NCBI GenBank assembly: GCA_963824905.1
Contig: CAWGRH010000008.1
Location: forward strand, 1-64,000
Direction of reading: 5' to 3'
From: JAJPKK01 sp963824905
GTDB lineage: Bacteria > Pseudomonadota > Alphaproteobacteria > Rhizobiales > Xanthobacteraceae
Length of the DNA stretch: 64,000 bases
The position numbers were made by a program, and so were the translations under genes. Within the stretch, counting starts at the first letter, position 1. Every line of letters begins with the position of its first letter. Shown one piece after another: positions 50,799-63,057 of the stretch. The notes beneath the pieces are model-generated. The model did no database searches, was not told the origin of the DNA, and was given only the letters and a program-made list of their open reading frames with translations.

Positions 50799-52079
50799 TC
50801 AGTTGGACGAGCTCGGCACGATCTCGACGAGCCCGACCGTGTTGTTGCCGCTCATCGCCATCGCGATCTTGCCGTCGGCGGTCGGCATCCATGTGGCGCA
50901 CGATGCCGCCGCCGCCGGGGATCGGCCAGGTCTGGAACTTCTCGGTCTTGGGATCGAAGCGCACGAGGTTGTTCGGCCGCGTGTTCGACTCGACGTACCA
51001 GATCTTGTCGTCGATCACCGTCATTCCGTAGGGCTGCGACTGCGGACCGCTCGGTCCCTCCCACTCGGTGACGGCGCCGGTCTTGGGATCGAGGCGGCGC
51101 GAGCTGGCCGGTGCCCCAGTCGCCGTACCAGATCATGTCGTCGGAGGTCACGCCCATGCGGCGGATGCGGGTGCGCGCATCCGGCAGGACGTATTCCTTG
51201 AGCTCGAAGGTGACGGGATCGATGGTCGCGATCTTGTTCGAGCCCCAGTAGCTGAAATAGGGCCGCACGCCGTCGGACAGGAAGCGCAGCGCGTAGGGCT
51301 GCTGGCCGGTCGGACCGTTCGGGGTGATGAGCTTGATGTCGCCGGTCGCGGGATCGAGCCGTCCCATGAAGCCGCCGTTCTGCACGCTGAACCACAGGAT
51401 GCCGTTCTTGTCGAACAGCGGGGTGTGGGGATCGCGCGCCTTCGGATCCGGCATCTGGTAGATCTTGTACTCGCCGGTCTTCACGTCGAGCTTGCCGACG
51501 TGGCCGCCCCAGTTGCCGCCGTACCAGATGTTGCCGTCCTTGTCGTTGATGAGGCCGTGCGGGCCGCCCTTCACCGGGATCGGATATTCCTTCATCTCGC
51601 CGGTCTTGGGATCGAGCCGGCCGAGCCGGTTGGCGAACTGGCCGGACCACCACAGCGCGCCGTCGGGCGTCGCCAGCGGATCGTGCGGACGCGAGCCCGG
51701 CGTCGGCACCGGCCAATTCTGGAATTTGACCTGCACCGGGCCGGGGATGCATGGCCGGCAGGGGCCGCGGCTTTTCCGGGAAGCTCGCGATCAGGTAGGC
51801 CTTGATCTTCTCGGCCTGCGCATCGTCGATCGGAGCGCCGGCGGCCCGCATCATGTTGACGGTGTTCTGCCAGTCGTCCACCGACTTGTTGGAGTTCACG
51901 ATGTTGCGCAGGTTGTGGCAGAGCGTGCAGTTCTGCTGGACCAGCGTCTTGGCGTCGCCGTCGGGAAGCACGTATTCGCCGGGCACGCCCGGCGTCGGCT
52001 GGACCACCTGGGCATGGGCGGAAAGCACGGCGGAGAACGAAGCGGCCGCCGTCAGCAGAGCAAGCGAAATCTTGGACAT
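50799..52079 (-). CDS. Cytochrome c fused to a virginiamycin B lyase-like beta-propeller
   Basis: A periplasmic protein of 426 residues. The signal peptide KISLALLTAAASFSAVLSAHA is followed by a cytochrome c domain with the heme motif in LVQQNCTLCHNLRNIVNS (CxxCH) and the loop VNMMRAAGAPIDDAQAEKIK. Then five to six propeller repeats appear, each with an NRLGRLDPKTGEMKEYPIP-like unit and GNIWYGGNWGGHVGKLD blades. Breaks near 51745, 51105 and 50885 compensate in length. The propeller resembles Vgb streptogramin lyase, but a fused heme domain suggests a redox or sensing role. Confidence 0.8.
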
Positions 52080-52290
52080 GCCATCACCTTCAAGGAGTGG
52101 AGAGGCGCGGCGCGGGTTGCGCGAGCCAAAGTCGCGCACCGGCGCGATCAGGGATTGATGTTAGCGTGGGGAAACCGCCGTGTCATCGGGGGAGCCGCGC
52201 AACGGCAAGGTGCCTCCAAAGGCTCCCCCGCGGCGCACAAACGTCCTATATCAGGCCGGTTGCCGGCTCACCGAACCAGGACCGCTGCCC

Positions 52291-53932
<1,642 letters not shown>

Positions 53933-53977
53933 GGGGCGTTGGCGCTTCGCGATGCCGTGCTTCTGGCGCGTCCTTGG

Positions 53978-54069
53978 CGTCAACGCCGGGCTAGTCCCGG
54001 CGACCCCGACAGGCATTTGCGCAAGGAGTTGGATTCCGGGTTCCGCCTGCGGCGGCCCCGGAATGACCA
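53978..54069. repeat. Composite palindromes: single family B arm next to a family C unit
   Basis: AACGCCGGGCTAGTCCCGGC at 53981-54000 is one family B arm. Some 20 bases later GGATTCCGGGTTCCGCC to GGCCCCGGAATGAC (54031-54067) is a family C palindrome. The two families abut in the gap between the fumarase stop and the convergent gene at 54087. Confidence 0.75.
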
Positions 54070-54086
54070 ACGGAATGGCAAAGAGC

Positions 54087-54551
54087 TCACGCCCGCCGGC
54101 GGCTGCGCTCGGCTTCGCTCAGGGTGTAGTGGCCGTGGGCCTGGGACGCCAGGCGGCCGGCCTGGACCAGGCGGTGAAGGCGCACGACGAGGGTCTTGCG
54201 TTTGATCTCGAGCTGCGCCTCGTCGAGATTGTCGACGATGTCCTGCACCGAAAGTCCGAGCGGGTTTTCCGCGAGGATGTCGAGGATGAAATCCTCGATG
54301 TCGTCGGCGCCGCCGCCGCGCGCGGCGACGACCACCGGCGCCGTCCGGCGCGGGTCGGGGCCGCGCTCCGCCACCGCAAGGGCGGGCTCGGCTCCGACGG
54401 CGCGGGTGAGGCGTGAGGAAATCTCGGCGAGCACCTCGGCGGCGCGGTCCGGCGCGGCCGATTTGAGGCCCCGCAACCCCATCGCCAGCATGTCGGCCTT
54501 CTGTAAGAGCTCCTGCTCATAGGCCCGTACCGCGTCAGGCAACACGGTCAT
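54087..54551 (-). CDS. Winged-helix-like protein, possible transcription regulator
   Basis: 154 residues, intact. An N-terminal helical part (AVRAYEQELLQKADMLAMGL) is followed after a variable linker by a winged-helix-like fold: IEDFILDILAENPLGLSVQD, IVDNLDEAQLEIKRKTLVVR and LHRLVQAGRLASQAHGHYTL. The ATG at 54551 has GGAGAA eight bases upstream. A perfect inverted repeat over a promoter lies 180 bases upstream on the other strand, which this protein could bind. No family is named with confidence. Confidence 0.65.
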   Translation of the reverse strand: MTVLPDAVRAYEQELLQKADMLAMGLRGLKSAAPDRAAEVLAEISSRLTRAVGAEPALAVAERGPDPRRTAPVVVAARGGGADDIEDFILDILAENPLGLSVQDIVDNLDEAQLEIKRKTLVVRLHRLVQAGRLASQAHGHYTLSEAERSRRRA

Positions 54552-54713
54552 CGACACTTCTCCGCGAGATTACGCACGGGGGCGCCAGCCCTCGCTGGCG
54601 GCATCCTTAATGATATCTAAAATTACACAAGCGCAGGTAAGGGGCAAGCGGAGAGCCAGCCTGCGCCGAATCAGGGTTAATTCGCAAACATGGTTAATTT
54701 TCAGAAACCATAT

Positions 54714-54750
54714 TTGACAGAGTTATACGAGTGTGTAATCTTTGATTACA
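54714..54750 (+). promoter_or_regulatory. Sigma-70 promoter overlapped by a TGTAATC-TTT-GATTACA inverted repeat
   Basis: TTGACA (54714-54719), a 16-base spacer and TAATCT (54736-54741) make a near-consensus promoter in an AT-rich island. A perfect seven-base inverted repeat with a three-base centre (54734-54750) covers the -10 box, the usual place for a repressor operator. It points toward the structured leader and the small gene at 54926. Confidence 0.6.
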
Positions 54751-54925
54751 GGGGATGTGGAGGGATGCGGTGACAACGGGGCTCGGGTGGGCCGTGGGGA
54801 AGGGCAGGTCAGGCGGTCCATCGGGGCCGCCTGACCGGCCCCCGGTCCGGCGCGGCACCGGGACGCGACCGTTGGATCGTCCGCAGCTCCAGAACCTCTG
54901 GCGTCACTGTTGTGCGGAGTAACCC
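54751..54925 (+). other. Structured 5' leader or small RNA candidate
   Basis: About 175 bases between the promoter and the next start codon. GGTCAGGCGG (54807-54816) and CCGCCTGACC (54827-54836) form a perfect ten-base stem with a ten-base loop. It is followed by a GC-rich tract without a T-run. No open frame with a ribosome site fills it. It could be the leader of the small gene or an independent RNA. Confidence 0.4.
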
Positions 54926-55168
54926 ATGCCAATCGAACTCACATTGCCGATCACCGCGGTTTCCGCGTTAGCGCTCGCCGCGGCCCTGACCTTTACCGGA
55001 TGGCTTCCGCTGCCCCGCGTCAGGCTGCGGGCGCAGAACGAAAAGCATGGCCCGCTTCGCGTCATCGAGCTCGCTCTGGTGATGTCGCCGGTGCTCGCCG
55101 GAAACCGGCCGACGCGGCGGGCAACCGAGTTCGTCGTCTACATCACCTTGAAGACCTGTAATCCATAG
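54926..55168 (+). CDS. Small membrane protein of unknown function
   Basis: 80 residues, intact. It opens with ELTLPITAVSALALAAALTF, one likely helix, then a basic stretch LPRVRLRAQNEKHGPLRV and ends FVVYITLKTCNP. GCGGAG lies nine bases before the ATG at 54926. It follows a strong promoter and a structured leader, which argues that it is expressed. No family is recognised. Confidence 0.5.
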   Translation: MPIELTLPITAVSALALAAALTFTGWLPLPRVRLRAQNEKHGPLRVIELALVMSPVLAGNRPTRRATEFVVYITLKTCNP

Positions 55169-55231
55169 CTGCAGTATCGCGCTGCCGCTTTTGCCGCCGC
55201 GGCCTGTCCGGGACAAAGCCCGGACAGATGG

Positions 55232-56461
55232 TCAGGACTCGCCCGGCGTGCCGAGCTCCTCGGTCACCATGTCGCCCCGCGGCGACAGCATCTCGCGGCC
55301 GAGCCGGTCGCGCACCACGGTGTGGACGCGCTCGGAGATGCGCGGCTCCTGCTCCATCAGGTCGTGGAAGTCGGTGGCGTCGAGCACGAGCAGATTGGCC
55401 CGGGTGATCGCCCGCACGGTCGCGGAGCGCCGCGCCCGCCGCAGGATCGCGATCTCGCCGAAGAAGTGCCCGACCCCGAGCGTCGTCTGCTGTCGGCCGT
55501 CGAGCTCGATCGCGACCTCGCCGGTGGCGATGAAATACATCGACTGGGCGGCATCGCCGCGCCGGACGATGATGTCGCCCGCATTGGCCGTCTGCGCCCG
55601 CAACAGCCGCATGATCTGGGCGATCGCCGTGGCGTCGAGGCCGTGGAACAGCGGCACCCGCGCCACCATGCTCCAGGTCACGACGAAATCGCGGCGATGT
55701 ATCTGTTCGGAGAAGGCGGTGGCGATGATGCCGACCGGCAGCGCAATCATGACGAGGCCGCAGATGATCGTCACCGCCGCGATCATCTTGCCGATCGGGG
55801 TGATCGGCACGACGTCGCCGTAGCCGATGGTGCCCAGCGTCACGATCGCCCACCACATGGCGTCGGGGATGGTGCCGAACTTGTCGGGCTGGGCGTGGCG
55901 CTCGGCAAGATGCATGAAGGACGCCGTGACGAGCGTCGCGCCGAACAGGATGAATAGGCAGCCGACGAGCGCGCGCCGCTCGGCATAGAGCGCTTCGAGA
56001 AGCGAGCGCATCGCCGGCGAATAGCGGGCGAGCTTGAGGAAGCGCACGATCCGCAACAGCAGGATGACACGAAACTCCGCCGGCACCACAAAAGCGAGCC
56101 AGAACGGCACAATCGAAACGAGGTCGATCACGCCGTTGGCGGAGAGCATGTACTTCAACCGCGCCCGCATCGGCGTCAGGTTGCGGTAGGGCGCGTGCTC
56201 CGCCGCCACCCAGATGCGCAACGCATATTCAACGGTGAAGACGACGAGCGAAACGATCTCGATGCCGAGGAAGAGGCCGCGATACGCCGCCTCGTAGCGC
56301 GGGACCGATTCAAAGACGATGGCGGCGACATTGACGAGCACGAGCACGATCAGAAACCAGCTCACGTACTGCTCGCGCCGGTCGCCGACCGGGCCGTGGT
56401 CGAGGACCTCGTAGACGCGGTGGCGCCAAGTCAGGTGCTTGGATTTTTGCTCAGCGCTCAT
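55232..56461 (-). CDS. Six-helix potassium channel with cyclic-nucleotide-binding domain (MloK1-like)
   Basis: 409 residues, intact. Helices S1-S4 include VSWFLIVLVLVNVAAIVFES and the weakly charged S4-like VILLLRIVRFLKLARYSPAM. The pore loop carries the selectivity filter AIVTLGTIGYGDVVPITPIG, then S6 as ICGLVMIALPVGIIATAF. The C-terminal cNMP domain shows GDAAQSMYFIATGEVAIELD, VGHFFGEIAILRRARRSATV and ALVLDATDF-like elements. The FGEIAxL-R-A core is the phosphate-binding cassette. The family is exemplified by Mesorhizobium MloK1. Confidence 0.92.
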   Translation of the reverse strand: MSAEQKSKHLTWRHRVYEVLDHGPVGDRREQYVSWFLIVLVLVNVAAIVFESVPRYEAAYRGLFLGIEIVSLVVFTVEYALRIWVAAEHAPYRNLTPMRARLKYMLSANGVIDLVSIVPFWLAFVVPAEFRVILLLRIVRFLKLARYSPAMRSLLEALYAERRALVGCLFILFGATLVTASFMHLAERHAQPDKFGTIPDAMWWAIVTLGTIGYGDVVPITPIGKMIAAVTIICGLVMIALPVGIIATAFSEQIHRRDFVVTWSMVARVPLFHGLDATAIAQIMRLLRAQTANAGDIIVRRGDAAQSMYFIATGEVAIELDGRQQTTLGVGHFFGEIAILRRARRSATVRAITRANLLVLDATDFHDLMEQEPRISERVHTVVRDRLGREMLSPRGDMVTEELGTPGES

Positions 56462-56518
56462 CGGTGAGCCGTCAGCTGCCGCGTCCGCACAGATTAACGC
56501 GCGCTGCGGAGCGTGGAC

Positions 56519-56592
56519 GTAGCCCGTATGGGAGCGAAGCGGACATGCGGGTAGGGCCGTTCCGGATTTCGCTGTGCTCAATCCGGGCTACG
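56519..56592. repeat. Paired inverted palindrome, family D (copy D4, diverged)
   Basis: The left arm GTAGCCCGTATGGGAGCGAA and the right arm ending CTCAATCCGGGCTAC are inverted with several mismatches and a short centre. It lies between the channel gene start and the alaS stop. Confidence 0.75.
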
Positions 56593-56620
56593 ATCCCTGG
56601 AATCCGGGGGGCGCCGCCTG

Positions 56621-59282
<2,662 letters not shown>

Positions 59283-59595
59283 TTCGACCCACTTTTCATC
59301 CGCACCGCCCCTTATGTGGGGCCGCAGCAGGCTCCCGGAAAGCCACCGGGCTTTCCGCGACCTCACCCAGGACCCGTTTCAAGGGCGCCCGCTGCGCCGT
59401 TCGCTCCGAACAGGCCGGCGGCGCGCTTTAAGCGGCGGTTTTGCTTGCAAATTCCATGCAGGACCTTGTAGCGATGCCCCGCGAGGGTGTCCAGGAATGC
59501 GCGCAGCTGCGGCGGTCCAACGATCCTCGGTGCCGGCCGACGGCCCGCCGCCGCCCTGATCAAGAGCCCCCGATCGCAATGCTGACCATGCCACC
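59283..59595. other. Intergenic stretch without a recognised gene
   Basis: 313 bases between the divergent alaS and MetF-like genes. One minus-strand frame contains AFLDTLAGHRYKVLHGICKQ, which looks protein-like but has no ribosome site or known relatives. Promoters for both genes should lie here; none is obvious. Confidence 0.4.
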
Positions 59596-60549
59596 GTGAC
59601 GCCTGCCACCGTGACGCCCGTCCCTGCCTCGGCGCTCGCCCGGCGCCTCGCCGCCGGCAGGTTCGTGATGACCGCCGAGATCGTGCCGCCGGTGTCGTGC
59701 GAGCCCGCGGACCTTCTTGCGCGAGCGCTGCCGCTCAAGGGCGTCGCCGATGCCGTCAATGTCACTGATGGCGCCGGAGCCCGCGCCCACATGGCGGCGA
59801 TCGCGGCGGCCGCGCTGCTCGTCCAGGCCGGCATCGAGCCGATCCTTCAGCTCACCTGCCGCGACCGCAACCGCATCGCGCTGCAAAGCGACCTCATGGG
59901 GGCCGCCGCGCTCGGCGTCCGCAATCTCCTGCTGTTGCGCGGCGACGACCCCAAGGCCGGGGACCAGCCGGACGCCAAGCCCGTGTTCGATCTCGATTCG
60001 CGCGCGCTTGCCGAGACCGCGCGGATGATCCGCGACGAGGGGAGGTTGCCCCATGGCGCTGCGGTCGCCGGCCGTCCGGCGTTTTTTCTCGGCGCTGCCG
60101 ACATGCCGATCGATCCGCCGCCGGGATGGCGCCCCGACGCACTCGCCGCGAAGGTCGAAGCCGGCGCGCAATTCGTGCAGACCCAGTTCTGCATGGACGT
60201 CGGTATCGCGCGCCGCTACGTGGCGCGCCTCGCCGAGGCGGGGCTCATCGGCCGCGTGTCGATCCTCATCGGGGTCAATCCGCTGCGCTCGGCGAAGTCG
60301 GCCGCCTGGATGCGCCGGCATCTCTTCGGCACCATCATCCCCGACGCCATGGTCGCGCGCATGGAAGCCGCCGCCGATCCCGTCGCCGAGGGCCGGCGCA
60401 TCTGCGTCGACCTGATCGCGGAGCTTGCGACCATACCCGGCGTTGCCGGCGTCCACGTCATGGCGCCCGGCAATGCCGCCGCCATCCCCGAGGTGATCGC
60501 GGCCGCACGGGCGGGGCTGCCCGGTGGGGTGGATGCTGTCAGCGAATGA
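59596..60549 (+). CDS. Methylenetetrahydrofolate reductase family protein
   Basis: A flavin-dependent MetF-like TIM barrel of 317 residues, intact. Seen: GRFVMTAEIVPPVSCEPADL, ADAVNVTDGAGARAHMAAIA, PILQLTCRDRNRIALQSDLM, NLLLLRGDDPKAGDQPDAKP, the family motif AGAQFVQTQFCMDVG and VHVMAPGNAAAIPEVIAAA. The start is GTG at 59596. It has no neighbouring methionine genes. It may supply 5-methyl-THF or act in a C1 pathway; the MetF-like branch includes non-canonical members. Confidence 0.88.
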   Translation: MTPATVTPVPASALARRLAAGRFVMTAEIVPPVSCEPADLLARALPLKGVADAVNVTDGAGARAHMAAIAAAALLVQAGIEPILQLTCRDRNRIALQSDLMGAAALGVRNLLLLRGDDPKAGDQPDAKPVFDLDSRALAETARMIRDEGRLPHGAAVAGRPAFFLGAADMPIDPPPGWRPDALAAKVEAGAQFVQTQFCMDVGIARRYVARLAEAGLIGRVSILIGVNPLRSAKSAAWMRRHLFGTIIPDAMVARMEAAADPVAEGRRICVDLIAELATIPGVAGVHVMAPGNAAAIPEVIAAARAGLPGGVDAVSE

Positions 60550-60588
60550 GGGTGGCGAGCGGGCCTTGCTCCGGATTCCCACACGACA

Positions 60589-60709
60589 CTGTCATTGCCC
60601 GGCTTGACCGGGCAATCCAGTAACCCCTGTGCTGTCGATGTTTCTGGGACATTGCCCTACAGAGAGTCCGGTGGTTACTGGATCGCCCGGTCGAGCCGGG
60701 CGATGACAG
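60589..60709. repeat. Paired inverted palindrome, family A (copy A6)
   Basis: The left arm CTGTCATTGCCCGGCTTGAC and the right arm GATCGCCCGGTCGAGCCGGG are separated by about 50 bases whose edges (TAACCCCTG and GTCCGGTGGTTACTGG) match A1 and A5. It fills the gap between the MetF-like stop and the convergent tag stop. Confidence 0.85.
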
Positions 60710-60763
60710 TTCTGGGTAACGCAAGCAAAGTTGAGGCCTTGTCCTGACGCGAAAAGAAAGGAC

Positions 60764-61354
60764 CTACTTCGCATGGTCCGGGTGGCAGTGGCACTTCACC
60801 AGATGGTCGTTGACCATGCCGACCGCCTGCATGAAGGCGTAGACGATGGTCGGGCCGACGAACTTGAAGCCGCATGACGCGAGCTCTTTGGAGAGGGCGC
60901 GCGATGTCGGCGTCTCGGCCGGCACCTCGCCAATGCCGCGCCGGTGGTTCACCACCGGCTCGCCGTCGACGAAATTCCACAGCAGGGCCGAGAAGCCCGG
61001 GCCCTTCTCCATGATGTCGAGGTAGCCGCGCGCCGAGCCGATGGCCCCTTCGATCTTGGCGCGGTTGCGCACGATGCCGGCGTCGTTCATCAGCGCATTG
61101 ACCTTGCGCTTGCCGTAGCCGGCGACGACCTCGGGCTCGAAGCCGTCGAAGGCGCGGCGGAAATTGTCGCGCTTGCGCAGGATCGTGATCCAGGACAGCC
61201 CGGCCTGGAAGCCGTCGAGCAGGAGCTTCTCGAAGAGCGCACGGTCGTCGCGCTCCGGCACGCCCCACTCCTCGTCGTGATAGGCGACATAGAGCGGGTC
61301 GTTCTTCGGCCACGGGCAACGGTAGAGCCCGTCGGGATGGAGAATCGCGGTCAT
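60764..61354 (-). CDS. tag: DNA-3-methyladenine glycosylase I
   Basis: A base-excision enzyme that removes 3-methyladenine from DNA. 196 residues, intact. The zinc-binding start is RCPWPKNDPLYVAYHDEEWG. Then LLLDGFQAGLSWITILRKRD, the catalytic Glu region, and FKFVGPTIVYAFMQAVGMVN with the C-terminal zinc ligands in KCHCHPDH. Length and motifs fit the TagI family fully. Confidence 0.94.
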   Translation of the reverse strand: MTAILHPDGLYRCPWPKNDPLYVAYHDEEWGVPERDDRALFEKLLLDGFQAGLSWITILRKRDNFRRAFDGFEPEVVAGYGKRKVNALMNDAGIVRNRAKIEGAIGSARGYLDIMEKGPGFSALLWNFVDGEPVVNHRRGIGEVPAETPTSRALSKELASCGFKFVGPTIVYAFMQAVGMVNDHLVKCHCHPDHAK

Positions 61355-61628
61355 CGCGGGACCTTACAGGCTGCAGGCACAGCCGAGAACACCGAGGACG
61401 GCGTCCGTGCGGCCGCTTTCCCGTCGTCCCGTTCCCACGACGCTTCGGGCCGGTTCCACCACGAGTTCCATTGCGGCCGACATCTGTGGCGCGGGGGTCA
61501 CGGCGCCGCCATCGATTGCTGCAAGAATCCCGTCAATGCCCGTAAACATTGCCGCCCTTCCTTAAGCGATGGTTCGGCACCAGATCGTAAGGATCACGCC
61601 TGCCCTTCACCCAGCCAAGGAGATCGTC

Positions 61629-62051
61629 ATGGTTCCCGTCGTCGCTTCCGAAAAGCTCGAGCGTCTGCACGTCCAGGGATCGAAGGACAAGACGGTCAAC
61701 TGGGTCGGCGCCTTCGCCACCTGCGGCGGCCGCTACGCGGTGCAGTCGTCGACCATCGTCTACGAGATCGAGCCGGGCGGCCATCTCGGCTGGCACACCG
61801 ATGCCACCGAGGAGACCCAGTACATCATCTCCGGCACCGGCGAGTTGCGCATGGAGGACGGCGCCCATGCGGTCGGCCCGGGCAGCGTGTTCGCATTGCC
61901 GGCGAACGTGCGCCACGACCTCGCCAACACCGGCAAGGAGACGCTGCGCGCCGTCGCGTTCTTCGCGGCTGCGATGTTCACCCAGAACTTCGACGAGGTG
62001 ATGCTGCCGCCGAAGTCCCACATCCTCGGCACGCCCAACCGCGAGGGGTGA
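61629..62051 (+). CDS. Cupin domain protein
   Basis: 140 residues, intact. Cupin motif 1 is PGGHLGWHTDATEETQYIIS with G-E-L-R-M after it, carrying two His and a Glu. Motif 2 is VGPGSVFALPANVRHDLANT with the last His, so the metal site looks complete. AAGGAG is eight bases before the ATG at 61629. It stands alone. Small cupins may be isomerases, dioxygenases or binding proteins; the reaction is unknown. Confidence 0.85.
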   Translation: MVPVVASEKLERLHVQGSKDKTVNWVGAFATCGGRYAVQSSTIVYEIEPGGHLGWHTDATEETQYIISGTGELRMEDGAHAVGPGSVFALPANVRHDLANTGKETLRAVAFFAAAMFTQNFDEVMLPPKSHILGTPNREG

Positions 62052-62078
62052 CCTTTAGGACGGCGAGGAATGGCGTGG

Positions 62079-62236
62079 CGTCCTCCCTCTCCCCGCGTGC
62101 GGGGAGAGGGTCGGGGTGAGGGGGCGGCTTCACGAGTTTGAGCCTCCGAACAATCTCTCCTGACGCTCAAACTCGCGACGCGGCCCCCTCACCCGGATCG
62201 CTGACGCGATCCGACCTCTCCCCGCACGCGGGGAGA
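62079..62236. repeat. Paired inverted palindrome, family F
   Basis: CCCTCTCCCCGCGTGCGGGG plus AGGGTCGGGGTGAGGGGG on the left faces CCCCCTCACCCGGATCGC and CTCTCCCCGCACGCGGGGAG on the right. Inside lies another inverted pair, CGAGTTTGAGC and GCTCAAACTCG. A shorter relative is at 605-640. It lies between convergent genes. Confidence 0.85.
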
Positions 62237-62246
62237 GGTTTGCTCA

Positions 62247-63002
62247 TCACACTTCGGCGAGCCGCGGCCACGGCGTGAGCGCGAGCGCGTAATAGCTCTC
62301 CATGTCGGCGTTGAGCGGGAAGTGGAATCGCCCGAAAGCCTCCATGAGGTCCTGCTCGTAGAGCGGGCGCACGGCCTCGCGGCAGATCAGGAATTTGGGC
62401 GCGGCGACGATGTCCTCGCGGTCGATGATGCACAACAGGCGCATCTCGGGATGACGGGCGAGATAGTCGAACGCCGCCACCGCCAGCAGCGGGTAGCCGG
62501 GATGGAGCATGTCGTCGAGGCAGATGATGCCGTCGGAATGCAGCACGGCGTGGATGAGCTCGAGATCGTTGGTCAGGCATTCGCGCGCGTGATGGCTGTC
62601 GATGTGGGCGAACCGCACGGTCTGCCCGCCGAGCCGTTCCCGCAGCATGGCCGGCGTGATCTCCCGGCTGTCCGCCTTCCATGAGACGAAGCGCTCGGCC
62701 GTGACGCCGTGCGCCGTGCAATTGGCGAGAAACCGCAACTCGATTTTCTCGTCGGGCCAATCGAAGCGGTCGATGCCGATCGCCCGCTCGGCCGGCGCGA
62801 GGCCGAGCGCCATGGCGATGAAGAAACGGCCCTCGAAAGTGCCGATCTCGACGACGTCGCCTTTGACGCCGAGGGCGGTCTGATGGCGCATCAGGTGACC
62901 GCAGATGGCGGCGGCAAAGCGCGAGGACATGCCGCGCACCCGCTCGTAGCTCTCGCCGAGATAGCGGTCGACGGCCGGATCGCCGCTTTCGATGTCGATC
63001 AT
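62247..63002 (-). CDS. Class I SAM-dependent methyltransferase (TylF/cephalosporin hydroxylase-like)
   Basis: 251 residues, intact. The SAM-binding motif I is VKGDVVEIGTFEGRFFIAMA, followed by an acidic motif AIGIDRFDWPDEK, and the metal-binding-like RFAHIDSHHARECLTNDLEL and GIICLDDMLHPGYPLLAV. The DSHHA and DDM acidic and His residues recall TylF/cephalosporin hydroxylase-like enzymes. Substrate unknown. No biosynthetic cluster surrounds it. Confidence 0.82.
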   Translation of the reverse strand: MIDIESGDPAVDRYLGESYERVRGMSSRFAAAICGHLMRHQTALGVKGDVVEIGTFEGRFFIAMALGLAPAERAIGIDRFDWPDEKIELRFLANCTAHGVTAERFVSWKADSREITPAMLRERLGGQTVRFAHIDSHHARECLTNDLELIHAVLHSDGIICLDDMLHPGYPLLAVAAFDYLARHPEMRLLCIIDREDIVAAPKFLICREAVRPLYEQDLMEAFGRFHFPLNADMESYYALALTPWPRLAEV

Positions 63003-63057
63003 GACGTGGCGTCGCGGGGAGGGCGCTGCTCAGATCCTGTTCGCATCATCCGTATCC

